Positions 55,774-64,000 of a stretch of 64,000 nt of DNA are shown here, in pieces (positions within the stretch are counted from its first letter, which is position 1; each line of letters begins with the position of its first letter). The stretch is from Pseudomonas sp. RIT409 (GTDB lineage: Bacteria; Pseudomonadota; Gammaproteobacteria; Pseudomonadales; Pseudomonadaceae), in assembly GCF_003052515.2 (NCBI RefSeq), contig NZ_QARE02000008.1:124001-188000 (forward strand). Reading direction: 5' to 3'. The notes beneath the pieces are model-generated. The model saw only the letters and a list, made by a program, of their open reading frames with translations, had not been told where the DNA came from and did no database searches. Made by a program: the position numbers and the translations under genes.

Positions 55774-56092
55774 GGGGCAGATCCGTTTGCGCGTGGGCTG
55801 GGACCCAGGTTTCGCTCCTTACGAGCGACTCCATTTTGTCTTGGCAAAATGGAGGAAAACCGCTTGCTCCTGGTTTGGCCCTGACTGCGTCAGGGTCCCT
55901 TCCCTCCGGCGCCGTTCCGTGGGCACGCCGCGGACGGCCATCCATGGCCGCGCGGCTCTCGCGGCTCCCGGCCGCTCAACCCACTCCACGACACCTCCGC
56001 TCAGCCTGCACCCAAGTCGCGTTCGGCGGTGGCTGGGCTGTTTGTGTAGGAAGATCAAAAGCGAAGAGCGAAAAGCAGAGCGTCGTTTGGTT
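55774..56092. repeat. long repeat, copy B
   Basis: A second direct copy lies 342 bases after copy A. The same three hairpins are present: perfect CTCCATTTTG-TCTTGG-CAAAATGGAG, CCCTGAC-TGC-GTCAGGG at 55879-55895 and GGCCATCCATGGCC. Differences from copy A are scattered substitutions and single-base indels. Confidence 0.85.
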
Positions 56093-56108
56093 CAGGGTAT
56101 AGGTTGAT

Positions 56109-56145
56109 CTTGCCTTGCCTTGCCTTGCCTTGCTTTTGCTTTTGC
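56109..56145. repeat. CTTGC microsatellite
   Basis: Five perfect CTTGC units (56109-56133) are followed by two TTTTGC units. Such a tract could expand or contract by slippage. It is in no credible gene and lies between copy B and the inverted copy. Confidence 0.85.
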
Positions 56146-56177
56146 TTTTAGTGCGCGACAGTCCAGACACCACGGAC

Positions 56178-56334
56178 CGCGACTTGGGTGCAGGCCGAGT
56201 GGAGGCGTTGCGCAGTGGGTTGAGCGGCCGGGAGCCGCGAAAGCCGCGCGGCCATGGATGGCCGTCCGCGGCGTGCCCACGGAGTAACGCCGGAAGGAGG
56301 GAACCCGGCGTAGCCGGGCCAAACCAGGAGCAAA
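56178..56334. repeat. long repeat, inverted partial copy C
   Basis: This is the reverse complement of the middle of copies A and B, from the CCTGGTTTGG segment to the CACCCAAGTCGCG segment. Hairpin 2 here reads, in the orientation of A, CCCGGC-TAC-GCCGGG (56304-56318): both arms differ from A and B and still pair perfectly. Confidence 0.85.
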
Positions 56335-56519
56335 TGGCTGGACTGACCCCGAAAGGAAAGTGACCCGCTGTAAAAGCGGAACGGTGAATCAGCGTCAACA
56401 TCGCCAATGGATCAGCTCGCCGCAACCGGACCAATGGCTTCATCGCTGTAGCCCGCCTACCACCGTCACGCCAATGCTATGATGCGCCGCATTCATCGCT
56501 CAGGATTGCCTCGCGCCCC

Positions 56520-57236
56520 ATGGATTACCGTAAGCCCTCCGACCGTAAAAGCATGCACTCGCGTATCGTTCAGGACATCGGCATGCAGATCGTCTCAGGC
56601 CGCTTCAAACCAGACGACAAACTCCCCGCCGAAGCCTTGCTCTGCGAAGAATATGCGGTCAGCCGTCCGGTCTTGCGCGAAGCAACGCGCGTGTTGGTGG
56701 CCAAAGGGCTGGTGTACTCGCGCCCGCGCGTCGGCACGGTGGTCAAGCCCCGACGTGAATGGCACATTCTGGATCCTGACGTTCTGCACTGGCTGATGCA
56801 ATGTTCCCCTCAGAACGAATTCTTTGCACTGCTGACCAGCGTGCGCAGCATCATCGAACCGGCTGCCGCCGCCCTCGCCGCCCAGCACGCTACGCCTGAG
56901 GAAGTCGCCGCCATCGGCGAAGCCTACGAGCGCATGGCCCTCGCCCCGACCGTCGAAGACGTGCTGCAACCGGACTTGGATTTCCACAGCCGCATCGCCG
57001 ACGCCACCCACAACGACCTGCTGGCGCACCTGTGCAACATGCTGTCGCTCGCGCTACGCGAAGCCTTGAAGCACTCCAATCAGCGGCCAAATCTGCACGA
57101 ATTGGCGCTGCCGCGTCACAAGGCCATCCTCACCGCCATCGAAAACCGCGATGCGTTGGGTGCGCATCACGCCACGCTGGTGCAACTGGACGATGCGCGC
57201 AATGCGCTCAACGTCGTGCTGGGTAAAGGGTTGTAA
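56520..57236 (+). CDS. FadR-subfamily GntR transcriptional regulator
   Basis: The 238-residue protein has an N-terminal winged helix containing IVSGRFKPDDKLPAEALL and the recognition-helix segment VSRPVLREATRVL. A C-terminal all-helical FCD domain carries the DLDFHSRIADATHN segment and a late His-His pair near residue 218, the usual metal/ligand site. Such regulators commonly repress sugar-acid genes until the acid or a pathway intermediate binds. The first ATG lacks a well-spaced ribosome-binding site; ATG at 56553 is a possible alternative. It follows the repeat array and most likely controls the cluster through the operator at 53402-53414. Confidence 0.9.
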   Translation: MDYRKPSDRKSMHSRIVQDIGMQIVSGRFKPDDKLPAEALLCEEYAVSRPVLREATRVLVAKGLVYSRPRVGTVVKPRREWHILDPDVLHWLMQCSPQNEFFALLTSVRSIIEPAAAALAAQHATPEEVAAIGEAYERMALAPTVEDVLQPDLDFHSRIADATHNDLLAHLCNMLSLALREALKHSNQRPNLHELALPRHKAILTAIENRDALGAHHATLVQLDDARNALNVVLGKGL

Positions 57237-57642
57237 ACCTTGGACGCTCTGAGCGTAGCGCTGACTGCCCGGCGGTCATCGCGCGTCACTGCGGCTTATA
57301 TTTTCTGCTAAAAGATCGCGCGATGGCGACTAAGACGCTTGAAACAGGGATCCATTCAAGACGGGACGTCGCCCAGTTTCCTCAGTCCTGCGCCGCGCCC
57401 ACAACAACAACGTCAATTGTCGCCCCTTGCCGGGCGCAGCTTTCGTATGCCCTGTTCAGCTGTCATCCTACTGACGCATTCACCGCGCCTGCGCGATCTG
57501 CTGGCTGGACACCACCGAAGATGAATGTGGCGAATGCGCAGTGAGCGCTCGGTCCGATATACCGCTCACTCCGAAAGCCCGTGAGCGCAGCTTTGAGCTT
57601 GGCAGGCACGCCTAAGCTAAGACGGGGTATCAGGTCGTTCGG
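57237..57642. other. intergenic spacer between the regulator and the kinase gene (convergent)
   Basis: This 406-base stretch has no gene I can support. Short frames have no ribosome-binding site or protein-like composition. A modest hairpin (AGCTTGGC with GCC/AAGCT) near 57596-57618 might help end the kinase transcript, but has no T-run. Confidence 0.5.
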
Positions 57643-58335
57643 TCAGGGCAGGTAAATCCTGAACACTCCGCCACCCAACTCGCCGCCGTTGGCGATTTCG
57701 ATGCGTCCGCGCACACCCTGCCGCTGATGCTGGCGAGCGATATTGGCAGCGAAGTACAGACCCAACCCGGTGCTGCCGCTGCGTTGGTTGATGCCCAGCA
57801 CATAATCGGCCTGATGCGCGATCATCGGTTCAGGAAAGCCAGGCCCGTCATCGTTGACGCTGATGACCAGTTGTTGGTCTACCTGCCTGGCCGAAATCAA
57901 CACCTCCTTGCGCGCAAAGCGAATGGCATTGATCACCACGTTCGAGACCACCGAGCCGATCAGCTCGCGGTCGAAGAAACCCGGCAGACCGAAGTCTTCA
58001 ACCTCATACCGGGCCGCGATGCCGCGGCTGGCGAGAACTTCCTGGTGAAAGGCCAACTGGGCTTCGATGAAGTCATCCAGCTCGTGATAATCCGGGCGCA
58101 ACGGCAGTTGGTTCACGCCCAGTTTGTATAAGCCCAATAACTGCACCAGCATGCCGTTGAGGTGTGCGAATTCGTAATCGATCACCCCCTGTTCCGCGGT
58201 GCCGCGCTGCGCCTCGGGCAATTGCCGGACCCACTGGCCATGGGCTTGGATCAGCGACGCCAGCGAGTTTTTCATGTCATGGACGGTGGAGGCGATCACC
58301 ATCGAAAAATCCAGCCCCAGTTCCTGATCCGTCAT
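57643..58335 (-). CDS. sensorless histidine kinase (HisKA-like plus HATPase)
   Basis: The 230-residue protein carries only the catalytic core. The phospho-acceptor motif STVHDMKNSL has His at residue 19, the N box is NVVINAIRFA, the G1 box NDDGPGFPEP and the G2 box GSTGLGLYFA. It has no membrane segment or input domain, so it must sense through a partner. ATG 58335 overlaps the stop of the receiver-TPR gene as ATGA, indicating translational coupling and a matched pair. Confidence 0.9.
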   Translation of the reverse strand: MTDQELGLDFSMVIASTVHDMKNSLASLIQAHGQWVRQLPEAQRGTAEQGVIDYEFAHLNGMLVQLLGLYKLGVNQLPLRPDYHELDDFIEAQLAFHQEVLASRGIAARYEVEDFGLPGFFDRELIGSVVSNVVINAIRFARKEVLISARQVDQQLVISVNDDGPGFPEPMIAHQADYVLGINQRSGSTGLGLYFAANIARQHQRQGVRGRIEIANGGELGGGVFRIYLP

Positions 58336-59936
58336 TCGCCGAATGCCTTGAGCCGCAGTTTCTGGTAGCGCTCGTAGCGGGGGTCCGTCTCGGGCATCAT
58401 GCCCACCATTTTCAGGCTGTTGCGACACTCCTGCAGGCTGGCCGCGTCAAGGTTCTGCACCCCCATGTGCAGTAGCGACTGGGCCATATTCAACGCGATA
58501 CTGATGTTCTTTGGTTGCAGTGCCAGGCCTTTACGGAACAGGTCCTGTGCTTCACCCAGCTTGCCGGCGCGGTAACTGCGGATGCCTTGCAGGTTGAAAT
58601 CGATCGCCGCCTTACCGGCGCTGAGGATGTCCGGATCGTCGGTCTGTTTGGCGATGTTCTGCATGACCTGCGGATCGTCGCCGTAGATTTCCGCACAGCT
58701 TTTGAGAATGCCCGCGCCGGCCGATTCCTGGCCCAACTGCTTGAGCTGCGCGGCCACGGCGAGCGCAGCGTCGGCGCTGAGAAATTGCTCCATGCCTTCC
58801 AGACGGGTCATGGCCTGCTCAGTCAGTTTTGCCGCCATTTCCGGGTCGGAGGTCGCGACACTGGTCGCCTTCATCAAACGGGCGCGCACCTGCAGACCGG
58901 CATCGTGGGTGTGCTCCTTGGCCACTTCACCGAGGGTCTGGTTGATTTCGACCCGGGTACGGGCGTCGAGCCCCCGTTCGCCACCTTTGCTGATCAGCGC
59001 CTGCGCCAGCCCCAGATTGGTTTCGGGGTCTTTGAAGCGTGAAAACTGCCCTTGGGAAACAGCTTGGCGATAGGCCTTGGAGGCGCTGTCGAAGTCCTGA
59101 TTTTCCAACGCCAGCTTACCCAACAGCCGTTGGCGTCGGACCGCATACGGCGACAGGCGCACGGCTTCTTCCAGCATTTTCTGCGCTCGGCGCCCGTCGC
59201 CGCTGGTGATCAGCACGTCGGCCAAACCGTCGAACAGCACCGGCATGCTGTTGAAGGCGCGAATGGCTTCCTCATAAACGCCTTGTGCTTCGGCGTTGCG
59301 GCCTCGTTTATGAAGCAGCTTGCCCAGTGCCGAATAGGCCCATGGCTGGGGACGGTCGGCGAGTATCGACTTGAGGAAGGCTTCCAGCGGTTCGAACTGA
59401 TTCAGATCACGCAAGGCGTCGGCCTTGTAACGCATGCACAACGGCGCAAAGCGCGGATCCTGTTTGGTCAGGTTGACGCAAGCGGCCAGCACTTCGGCCG
59501 GCTTGCCACGGTCCAGGGCCTGGAGAATCGGTTTGAGCACGGTCTTGCGCTGGACGATTTTTTCCAGTCGCTGGGCAAGGCTGGCGCGGTTGAACGGCTT
59601 GGTCAGGTAAGCGTCAGGCTCCCATTCCAGCGCACTCATCACCATTGCCTGGCTGTTTTCGGCCGTGACCATCACAAACACGCTTTCATGGCTGATCAGG
59701 CGATCAGTCATCAGGTCTTCGAGCACCTGCTGGCCATTTTTCTTGCCATCGCCCAGGTTGAAATCGTGAAGGATGAAGTCATAGCGCTTTTGCGAACAGG
59801 CTTTGATGGCCTGTTCACCGTTGTCTGCAGTGTCCACTTCCTTGACGCCCAATTCGCGCAGCATCGACCTGACCGAACTGCGGAAATCGGAGAAATCATC
59901 GACGATCAGAAAGGTTTTTTGGTTCCACGCCAGCAT
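58332..59936 (-). CDS. response regulator receiver domain with TPR repeats
   Basis: The 534-residue protein has an N-terminal receiver with acidic pocket D13-D14, phospho-acceptor D58 in FILHDFNLGDG, and YLTKPF carrying the conserved Lys. About 400 residues of TPR-type helical repeats follow (for example AYSALGKLLHKRGRNAEAQG and LFRKGLALQPKN). It has no DNA-binding or enzymatic output, so it probably acts by protein contact. ATG 59936 has AGGAA five bases upstream; the longer frame to 60038 is not protein-like. It is co-transcribed with the kinase and divergent from a chemoreceptor. Confidence 0.9.
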   Translation of the reverse strand: MLAWNQKTFLIVDDFSDFRSSVRSMLRELGVKEVDTADNGEQAIKACSQKRYDFILHDFNLGDGKKNGQQVLEDLMTDRLISHESVFVMVTAENSQAMVMSALEWEPDAYLTKPFNRASLAQRLEKIVQRKTVLKPILQALDRGKPAEVLAACVNLTKQDPRFAPLCMRYKADALRDLNQFEPLEAFLKSILADRPQPWAYSALGKLLHKRGRNAEAQGVYEEAIRAFNSMPVLFDGLADVLITSGDGRRAQKMLEEAVRLSPYAVRRQRLLGKLALENQDFDSASKAYRQAVSQGQFSRFKDPETNLGLAQALISKGGERGLDARTRVEINQTLGEVAKEHTHDAGLQVRARLMKATSVATSDPEMAAKLTEQAMTRLEGMEQFLSADAALAVAAQLKQLGQESAGAGILKSCAEIYGDDPQVMQNIAKQTDDPDILSAGKAAIDFNLQGIRSYRAGKLGEAQDLFRKGLALQPKNISIALNMAQSLLHMGVQNLDAASLQECRNSLKMVGMMPETDPRYERYQKLRLKAFGE

Positions 59937-60381
59937 CGAGATTCCTGTCACGGGAGAAAAAATCGGCCCAAGGGCAATTACACAATACGTCGACGGCATC
60001 GCCCCCGTGCTGCGGGTAACGATGATAGCCAACATCAATTTGCCATCAAGCTAATTCATACCAGCTCGGGCGACTTGCGGTGCGGTGAATTGCCGCTTGT
60101 CCGGGTTATCGGCGGCGCAGGGGTAAAGCTTAGATGATGGGCGCGGGAAAAAGCGACCGTGATCGCAGATTGCACGTTTTGAACCGTCCGCACGGCGCCC
60201 CTCCATTGTCAGACCAACACCTCTCATTGCGCTGGAATGTCCACTCGCTAATGGGTCCAGGATCGTCGAGATAAGGGCGTTCATCTGCTTGTTTCGAAAC
60301 CGGTAAAGTCCGGGATTTCTCCGCCGATACGCAGGGAAAGCGCCTGTGTGCCGCCCCCTCCTCCCTGCCCGAGTACTCTCC
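59937..60381. other. divergent intergenic region, receiver-TPR and chemoreceptor genes
   Basis: 445 bases. The right end carries the sigma-28 promoter listed separately. The left part holds the leader of the receiver-TPR gene; I see no clear -35/-10 pair for it, no RNA gene and no repeat. Confidence 0.55.
60304..60330 (+). promoter_or_regulatory. sigma-28 (FliA) promoter of the chemoreceptor gene
   Basis: TAAAGTCC (60304-60311), an 11-base spacer and GCCGATAC (60323-60330) match the FliA consensus TAAAGTTT-N11-GCCGATAA at 13 of 16 positions with exact spacing. The chemoreceptor start is 52 bases downstream. Confidence 0.85.
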
Positions 60382-62022
60382 ATGTCCTGGCTCTCGAATC
60401 TGAAACTCAAGACCAAATTGCTGTCTGCGTTTTGCCTGTGCGCACTCATCACGGTTGTGATCGGTGTGCTGGGACAGACCGGTATTTCCCGCCTGTACGA
60501 TCTGTTTCAGAACACTGTCGAGGACAACCTGGTCTCGATCGCCAAAGTGGACTCGGTCAAGGCCAACGTCATCGCCACCAACCGCGACTTCTACAAGGCA
60601 CTTGCCCTGAGCGCCACCAAAGCGAGCCCGGACGAAATCAACGCCGCGATTCAATCGCTGAAAGAAAACCAGGCCCAGGCGGAAAGCGAGTTCAAGGTTT
60701 ATCGCGGGACACCGCTCGAGGCAGATGAGAAAGCCGCTGGCGATGACTTCGAACGGGATTGGGCCGCTTACCTGTCCGCCGTGCAAAGCACCCTCGCGAT
60801 GCTGCAAAGTGGCGACATTGAACAGGCCAGCAAGCAGGCGGCGAGCAGCGTCACACCCAGCTACCGCAAGACCATGGCCGAGCTGAAGATCATCATTGAA
60901 TCCAATGCGCGTCAGGCTCGCGAATCGGCACAGGCCGGTGTCGAGACCGACCGTCAAGTCAGTTGGATGCTGGGCATCGGTGCGCTGCTCGCGGTGCTAT
61001 GCGCCATTGCCTTGGGGTTGATCGTCACCCGCATGATTACTCGTCCGATTTTTCTCTCGGTCGACAGCGCCGCGCGCGTCGCCAGTGGCGACCTGACCCA
61101 AACCATCGCCAGTGGTGGCGAAGACGAAACCGGCCAGTTGCTCAAGGCCTTGTCGAATATGCAGGGCAACCTGAAGAACACCGTGCAGCAGATCGCCAAC
61201 GCCTCGGACCAATTGGCCTCGGCTGCCGAGGAACTGACCGCTGTAACCGACGACAGCAGCCGTGGGCTGCAGCGCCAGAACGACGAAATCCAGCAGGCCG
61301 CAACAGCAGTCAACGAAATGACAGCGGCGGTCGAGGAAGTCGCCCGCAACGCCGCCAGCGCATCGCAAGTCTCGACCCGCACCGCTGAGGAGGCGGCCAA
61401 AGGGCAACATCAGGTGCAACAAGCCGTCGCGGCGATGAACACCATGACCGTCGAAATCAATGATTCGACCCAGCGCGTCGAGGCGCTGGCCGGCCAGATT
61501 CGCGACATCACCAAGGTGCTGGACGTGATCCGCGGCATTGCCGAACAGACCAACCTGCTGGCACTCAACGCTGCGATCGAAGCCGCACGCGCCGGTGAGC
61601 AGGGCCGCGGATTTGCCGTGGTGGCCGACGAGGTCCGCGCACTCGCTGCCCGGACTCAAGCCTCCACTGGCGAAATCGAATCGATGATTTCTCAGGTTCG
61701 CAACGGCGCTGACGAGGCGGTGCATGCCATGGGCAAGAGTCAGGCGCTGGCGGTCAACACGCAAGGCCTGGCGACCGAGGCAGGACAGGCACTGGAGCGC
61801 ATCAGTGAAGGCGTCAGTCAAATCAACGAGCGCAACCTGGTCATCGCCAGCGCCGCAGAAGAACAGGCGCAAGTGGCTCGTGAGGTCGATCGCAATCTGG
61901 TGAACATCCAGGACCTTTCGGCACAGACGGCTGCGGGCGCCAACCAGACCAACGCATCGAGCCAAGAACTCTCGCGGCTGGCCATCTCCTTCAACAGCAT
62001 GGTGGGCAAATTCACGCTTTAA
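60382..62022 (+). CDS. methyl-accepting chemotaxis protein
   Basis: The 546-residue protein has membrane segment 1 at about residues 12-34 and a periplasmic four-helix-bundle-type sensor of about 150 residues. Membrane segment 2 lies near 195-215, then a HAMP domain and a cytoplasmic signalling rod. The rod contains the CheA/CheW-contact hairpin RGIAEQTNLLALNAAIEAAR and GRGFAVVADEVRALAARTQ. ATG 60382 puts the first membrane segment at the N-terminus. There is no terminal CheR-binding pentapeptide. The sigma-28 promoter ties it to the flagellar regulon. Ligand unknown. Confidence 0.95.
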   Translation: MSWLSNLKLKTKLLSAFCLCALITVVIGVLGQTGISRLYDLFQNTVEDNLVSIAKVDSVKANVIATNRDFYKALALSATKASPDEINAAIQSLKENQAQAESEFKVYRGTPLEADEKAAGDDFERDWAAYLSAVQSTLAMLQSGDIEQASKQAASSVTPSYRKTMAELKIIIESNARQARESAQAGVETDRQVSWMLGIGALLAVLCAIALGLIVTRMITRPIFLSVDSAARVASGDLTQTIASGGEDETGQLLKALSNMQGNLKNTVQQIANASDQLASAAEELTAVTDDSSRGLQRQNDEIQQAATAVNEMTAAVEEVARNAASASQVSTRTAEEAAKGQHQVQQAVAAMNTMTVEINDSTQRVEALAGQIRDITKVLDVIRGIAEQTNLLALNAAIEAARAGEQGRGFAVVADEVRALAARTQASTGEIESMISQVRNGADEAVHAMGKSQALAVNTQGLATEAGQALERISEGVSQINERNLVIASAAEEQAQVAREVDRNLVNIQDLSAQTAAGANQTNASSQELSRLAISFNSMVGKFTL

Positions 62023-62448
62023 CCCTTGCCGCCAGTGTCGTAGCGCGCCCTGTCGGCGGAAGATCGGCCTTTTGCCGCCGTCGACAAAACGCGCCGTCGC
62101 AGGCCATGGAGCTGTCTTTCGGCCACCTGTGACACATTGGCGTATTGACTAAATAGTCATCTGTTTTGTCGCAAATCACATTTCGGGTACAATCGCCGCC
62201 TTTCGCGGACCTGGACCTGATGAGCGGGTTTGCGAACTGTTTGTTGTTTACTCAAGCTGCTGAATCCAACGATTTAACAAAAAGCCAGCGCGGAGGGACA
62301 CACAACTCGAGGTCTGCATCATCGGCCTTGACCCCACCCTCGCCCGCCGGGCGCGAAACCGAAACCGTCACGTCGGACCTGACGCGGCCATTTGGTTTCG
62401 CCTCGACCAAGCGGCAGGCGGATAACGTTAAATCAAGTGGAAGGCACC
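62023..62448. other. mqo upstream region
   Basis: This 426-base region carries a perfect palindrome TGACTA-AA-TAGTCA (62146-62159) and a candidate promoter TTTGTC-N17-TACAAT (62165-62193), which leaves a leader of about 250 bases before mqo. Short frames across the leader and into mqo are not convincing. The palindrome sits just upstream of the -35 box and may be an operator. Confidence 0.5.
62165..62193 (+). promoter_or_regulatory. candidate sigma-70 promoter of mqo with upstream palindrome
   Basis: TTTGTC and TACAAT are separated by exactly 17 bases. The -10 is good and the -35 only fair. The 14-base palindrome at 62146-62159 ends five bases before the -35. No competing promoter is evident nearer the gene. 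Confidence 0.4.
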
Positions 62449-64000
62449 ATGATCAAAACGACGAGCAAGGCGCTGCTGGGCCTGGCGATTTCTTTGGGGA
62501 TGCTTCAAGCCCATGCGGCCGAAAGCAAAAAAGTGGACGTGCTGCTGATCGGCGGCGGCATCATGAGCTCGACGCTGGGTGTCTGGCTCAATGAGCTGGA
62601 ACCGGGCTGGTCGATGGAAATGATCGAGCGCCTTGATGGCGTAGCCGAAGAAAGCTCCAACGGCTGGAACAACGCCGGCACTGGCCACTCTGGCCTGGCG
62701 GAGTTGAACTACACGCCTGAAGACAAAGACGGCAAGGTCAACATCTCCAAGGCCATCGAGATCAACGAAGCCTTCCAGGTGACCCGTCAGTTCCTGGCCT
62801 GGCAAGTGCGCAGCGACGTGCTGAAAAACCCGCACTCGTTCATCAACTCCACACCGCACATGAGTTTCGTGTGGGGCGATGACAACATCAAATTCCTCAA
62901 AAAACGTTACGAGGCCCTGCAAGCCAGCCCGCTGTTCCGCCCAATGCAGTTCTCCGAGGACCACGCGCAGATCGCCAAGTGGGTGCCTCTGATGATGGAA
63001 GGCCGCGACCCGAACCAGAAGCTGGCCACGACCTGGACGCCGATCGGCACCGACGTCAACTGGGGTGAAGTCACCCGCCAATACGTGAGCTCTCTGCAGA
63101 CCCGCCCGAACTTCAACCTGAAGCTTTCCACCGAGGTCGAGGACATCAAGCGTAACGATGACGGCAGCTGGCACGTCTCGTACAAAAACTTGAAAGACGG
63201 CACCACCAGTGGCACCGACGCGAAATTCCTGTTCATCGGCGCAGGCGGCGGCGCGTTGAAGCTGTTGCAGAAATCCGGCATTCCTGAAGGCCGCGACTAT
63301 GCAGGCTTCCCGGTCGGCGGTTCGTTCCTGGTGACCGAGAACCAGGACATTGCCATGCAGCACATGGCCAAGGCCTATGGCATCGCCTCTACCGGCGCGC
63401 CACCCATGTCGGTTCCGCACCTGGACACCCGCGTGCTGGACGGCAAGCGCGTGATCCTTTTTGGCCCGTTTGCCACCTTCTCGACCAAGTTTCTGAAGCA
63501 GGGTTCGTACCTGGACCTGTTCAGCAGCATGACCACCCACAACTTCTGGCCGATGACCAAAGTGGGCATCGAGCAGTACCCGCTGGTCGAGTACCTCGCC
63601 GGTCAGTTGATGCTGTCTGACGATGACCGCTTCAAGGCGCTGCAGGAGTATTTCCCGCATGCCAAGAAAGAAGACTGGCGTCTATGGCAAGCTGGCCAGC
63701 GTGTTCAGATCATCAAGCGTGATGCCGAAAAAGGCGGCGTGCTGAAGCTGGGTACCGAAGTCGTTTCCTCGCAGGATGGCAGCATTGCCGCACTGCTGGG
63801 CGCCTCGCCAGGTGCGTCGACCGCAGCGCCAATCATGCTGAACGTGCTGGAGAAGGTCTTCAAGGACAAAGTGGCAACGCCTGAGTGGCAAGCCAAGATC
63901 CATCAGATCATCCCAAGCTACGGCACCAAGCTGAACGACTCGCCGGCTGCAGTGCAGCAGGAATGGAACTACACCGCCGAAGTCCTGCAACTGGACAAGC
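62449..64000 (+). CDS. mqo: malate:quinone oxidoreductase (partial, runs off right edge)
   Basis: At least 517 residues are encoded; the 3' end lies beyond the window. Mqo is a membrane-associated FAD enzyme that oxidises malate to oxaloacetate and passes electrons to quinone. The FAD-binding motif [13 protein letters not shown] and the block [20 protein letters not shown] identify it, and [14 protein letters not shown] follows later. ATG 62449 has GGAAGG before it. The first ~24 residues ([19 protein letters not shown]) look like a signal peptide, which suggests export or anchoring in the envelope. Confidence 0.95.
   Translation, partial: MIKTTSKALLGLAISLGMLQAHAAESKKVDVLLIGGGIMSSTLGVWLNELEPGWSMEMIERLDGVAEESSNGWNNAGTGHSGLAELNYTPEDKDGKVNISKAIEINEAFQVTRQFLAWQVRSDVLKNPHSFINSTPHMSFVWGDDNIKFLKKRYEALQASPLFRPMQFSEDHAQIAKWVPLMMEGRDPNQKLATTWTPIGTDVNWGEVTRQYVSSLQTRPNFNLKLSTEVEDIKRNDDGSWHVSYKNLKDGTTSGTDAKFLFIGAGGGALKLLQKSGIPEGRDYAGFPVGGSFLVTENQDIAMQHMAKAYGIASTGAPPMSVPHLDTRVLDGKRVILFGPFATFSTKFLKQGSYLDLFSSMTTHNFWPMTKVGIEQYPLVEYLAGQLMLSDDDRFKALQEYFPHAKKEDWRLWQAGQRVQIIKRDAEKGGVLKLGTEVVSSQDGSIAALLGASPGASTAAPIMLNVLEKVFKDKVATPEWQAKIHQIIPSYGTKLNDSPAAVQQEWNYTAEVLQLDK

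Larger units (their letters stand above)
55247..56519. other. 1.27-kb repeat-filled region between the dehydratase and its regulator
   Basis: No credible protein gene is present. Frames of 60-200 codons exist on both strands, but they arise from repeats and GC bias, and differ in length between the copies. The region contains a short partial copy (about 55319-55371), two near-identical ~320-base copies in direct orientation with 342-base period, a CTTGC microsatellite and an inverted partial copy. Confidence 0.8.

Noticed and set aside
55497..56107. Several frames of 80-200 codons in the repeat region on both strands
   Set aside because: They occur in parallel in each repeat copy, shift length with single-base indels, lack ribosome-binding sites and have Arg/Ser/Pro-rich shadow composition.
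55319..56145. CRISPR array
   Set aside because: Repeats are ~320 bases with no short regular repeat/spacer pattern and no cas genes are present.
57323..57544. 73-codon plus-strand frame in the spacer after the FadR-type regulator
   Set aside because: No ribosome-binding site, low-complexity Thr/Ala composition, no support from context.

Overview
The window reads as chromosomal DNA of a Pseudomonas, probably a plant- or soil-associated fluorescent species. The evidence is the GC-rich coding style, the 180-kDa-class NAD-glutamate dehydrogenase, the MoxR/Bat and SbcDC gene sets, REP-type palindromes, a FliA-type chemoreceptor promoter and a signal-peptide-bearing Mqo. The species cannot be fixed from sequence alone.

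Layout. (1) 1-5.6 kb: a polymorphic-toxin locus on the minus strand. A PAAR-Rhs effector carries a C-terminal toxin resembling the HYD1 ADP-ribosyltransferase family. It is followed by an immunity-type gene, an orphan fragment of a related toxin tip, a second paralogous immunity-type gene, and AT-rich DNA with weak ORFs. (2) 5.9-10.7 kb: gdhB. (3) 11.1-28.0 kb: a minus-strand four-gene operon of insecticidal Tc-toxin A-type subunits. A TcaA/VRP1-like protein is fused to Ig-like domains; a free-standing protein repeats the same Ig/terminal module; two tandem TcaB-like proteins follow. No TcB or TcC partner lies in the window. (4) 28.4-35.3 kb: moxR, DUF58, DUF4381, two VWA proteins and BatD in tightly overlapping order. 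(5) 35.4-40.2 kb: sbcD-sbcC, then two small ORFs on the other strand. (6) 41.0-45.3 kb: a lower-GC iron-acquisition insert with a Fur-box promoter, a lone IucA/IucC-type siderophore synthetase and a TonB-dependent receptor. (7) 45.3-47.7 kb: palindromes, a small secreted protein, a lactonase-fold protein and a small acidic protein. (8) 47.7-57.2 kb: a sugar-acid catabolic cluster (two MFS transporters, alpha-ketoglutaric semialdehyde dehydrogenase, AraD1-family dehydratase, divergent pentonate dehydratase, FadR-type regulator). A FadR-type operator sits in the divergent promoter, and a repeat array with conserved hairpins lies before the regulator. (9) 57.6-62.0 kb: a sensorless histidine kinase overlapping a receiver-TPR protein, divergent from a methyl-accepting chemotaxis protein with a sigma-28 promoter. 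(10) 62.4 kb to the end: mqo, cut by the window edge.

The most unusual parts are the Tc operon with duplicated Ig-like modules, the displaced Rhs toxin/immunity cassette, the single-synthetase siderophore pair, and the repeat family at 55.3-56.3 kb. In one repeat copy a hairpin has changed on both sides of its stem and still pairs. Starts given here were chosen by ribosome-binding site, ATGA overlap and family length; several differ from the longest possible reading frame.
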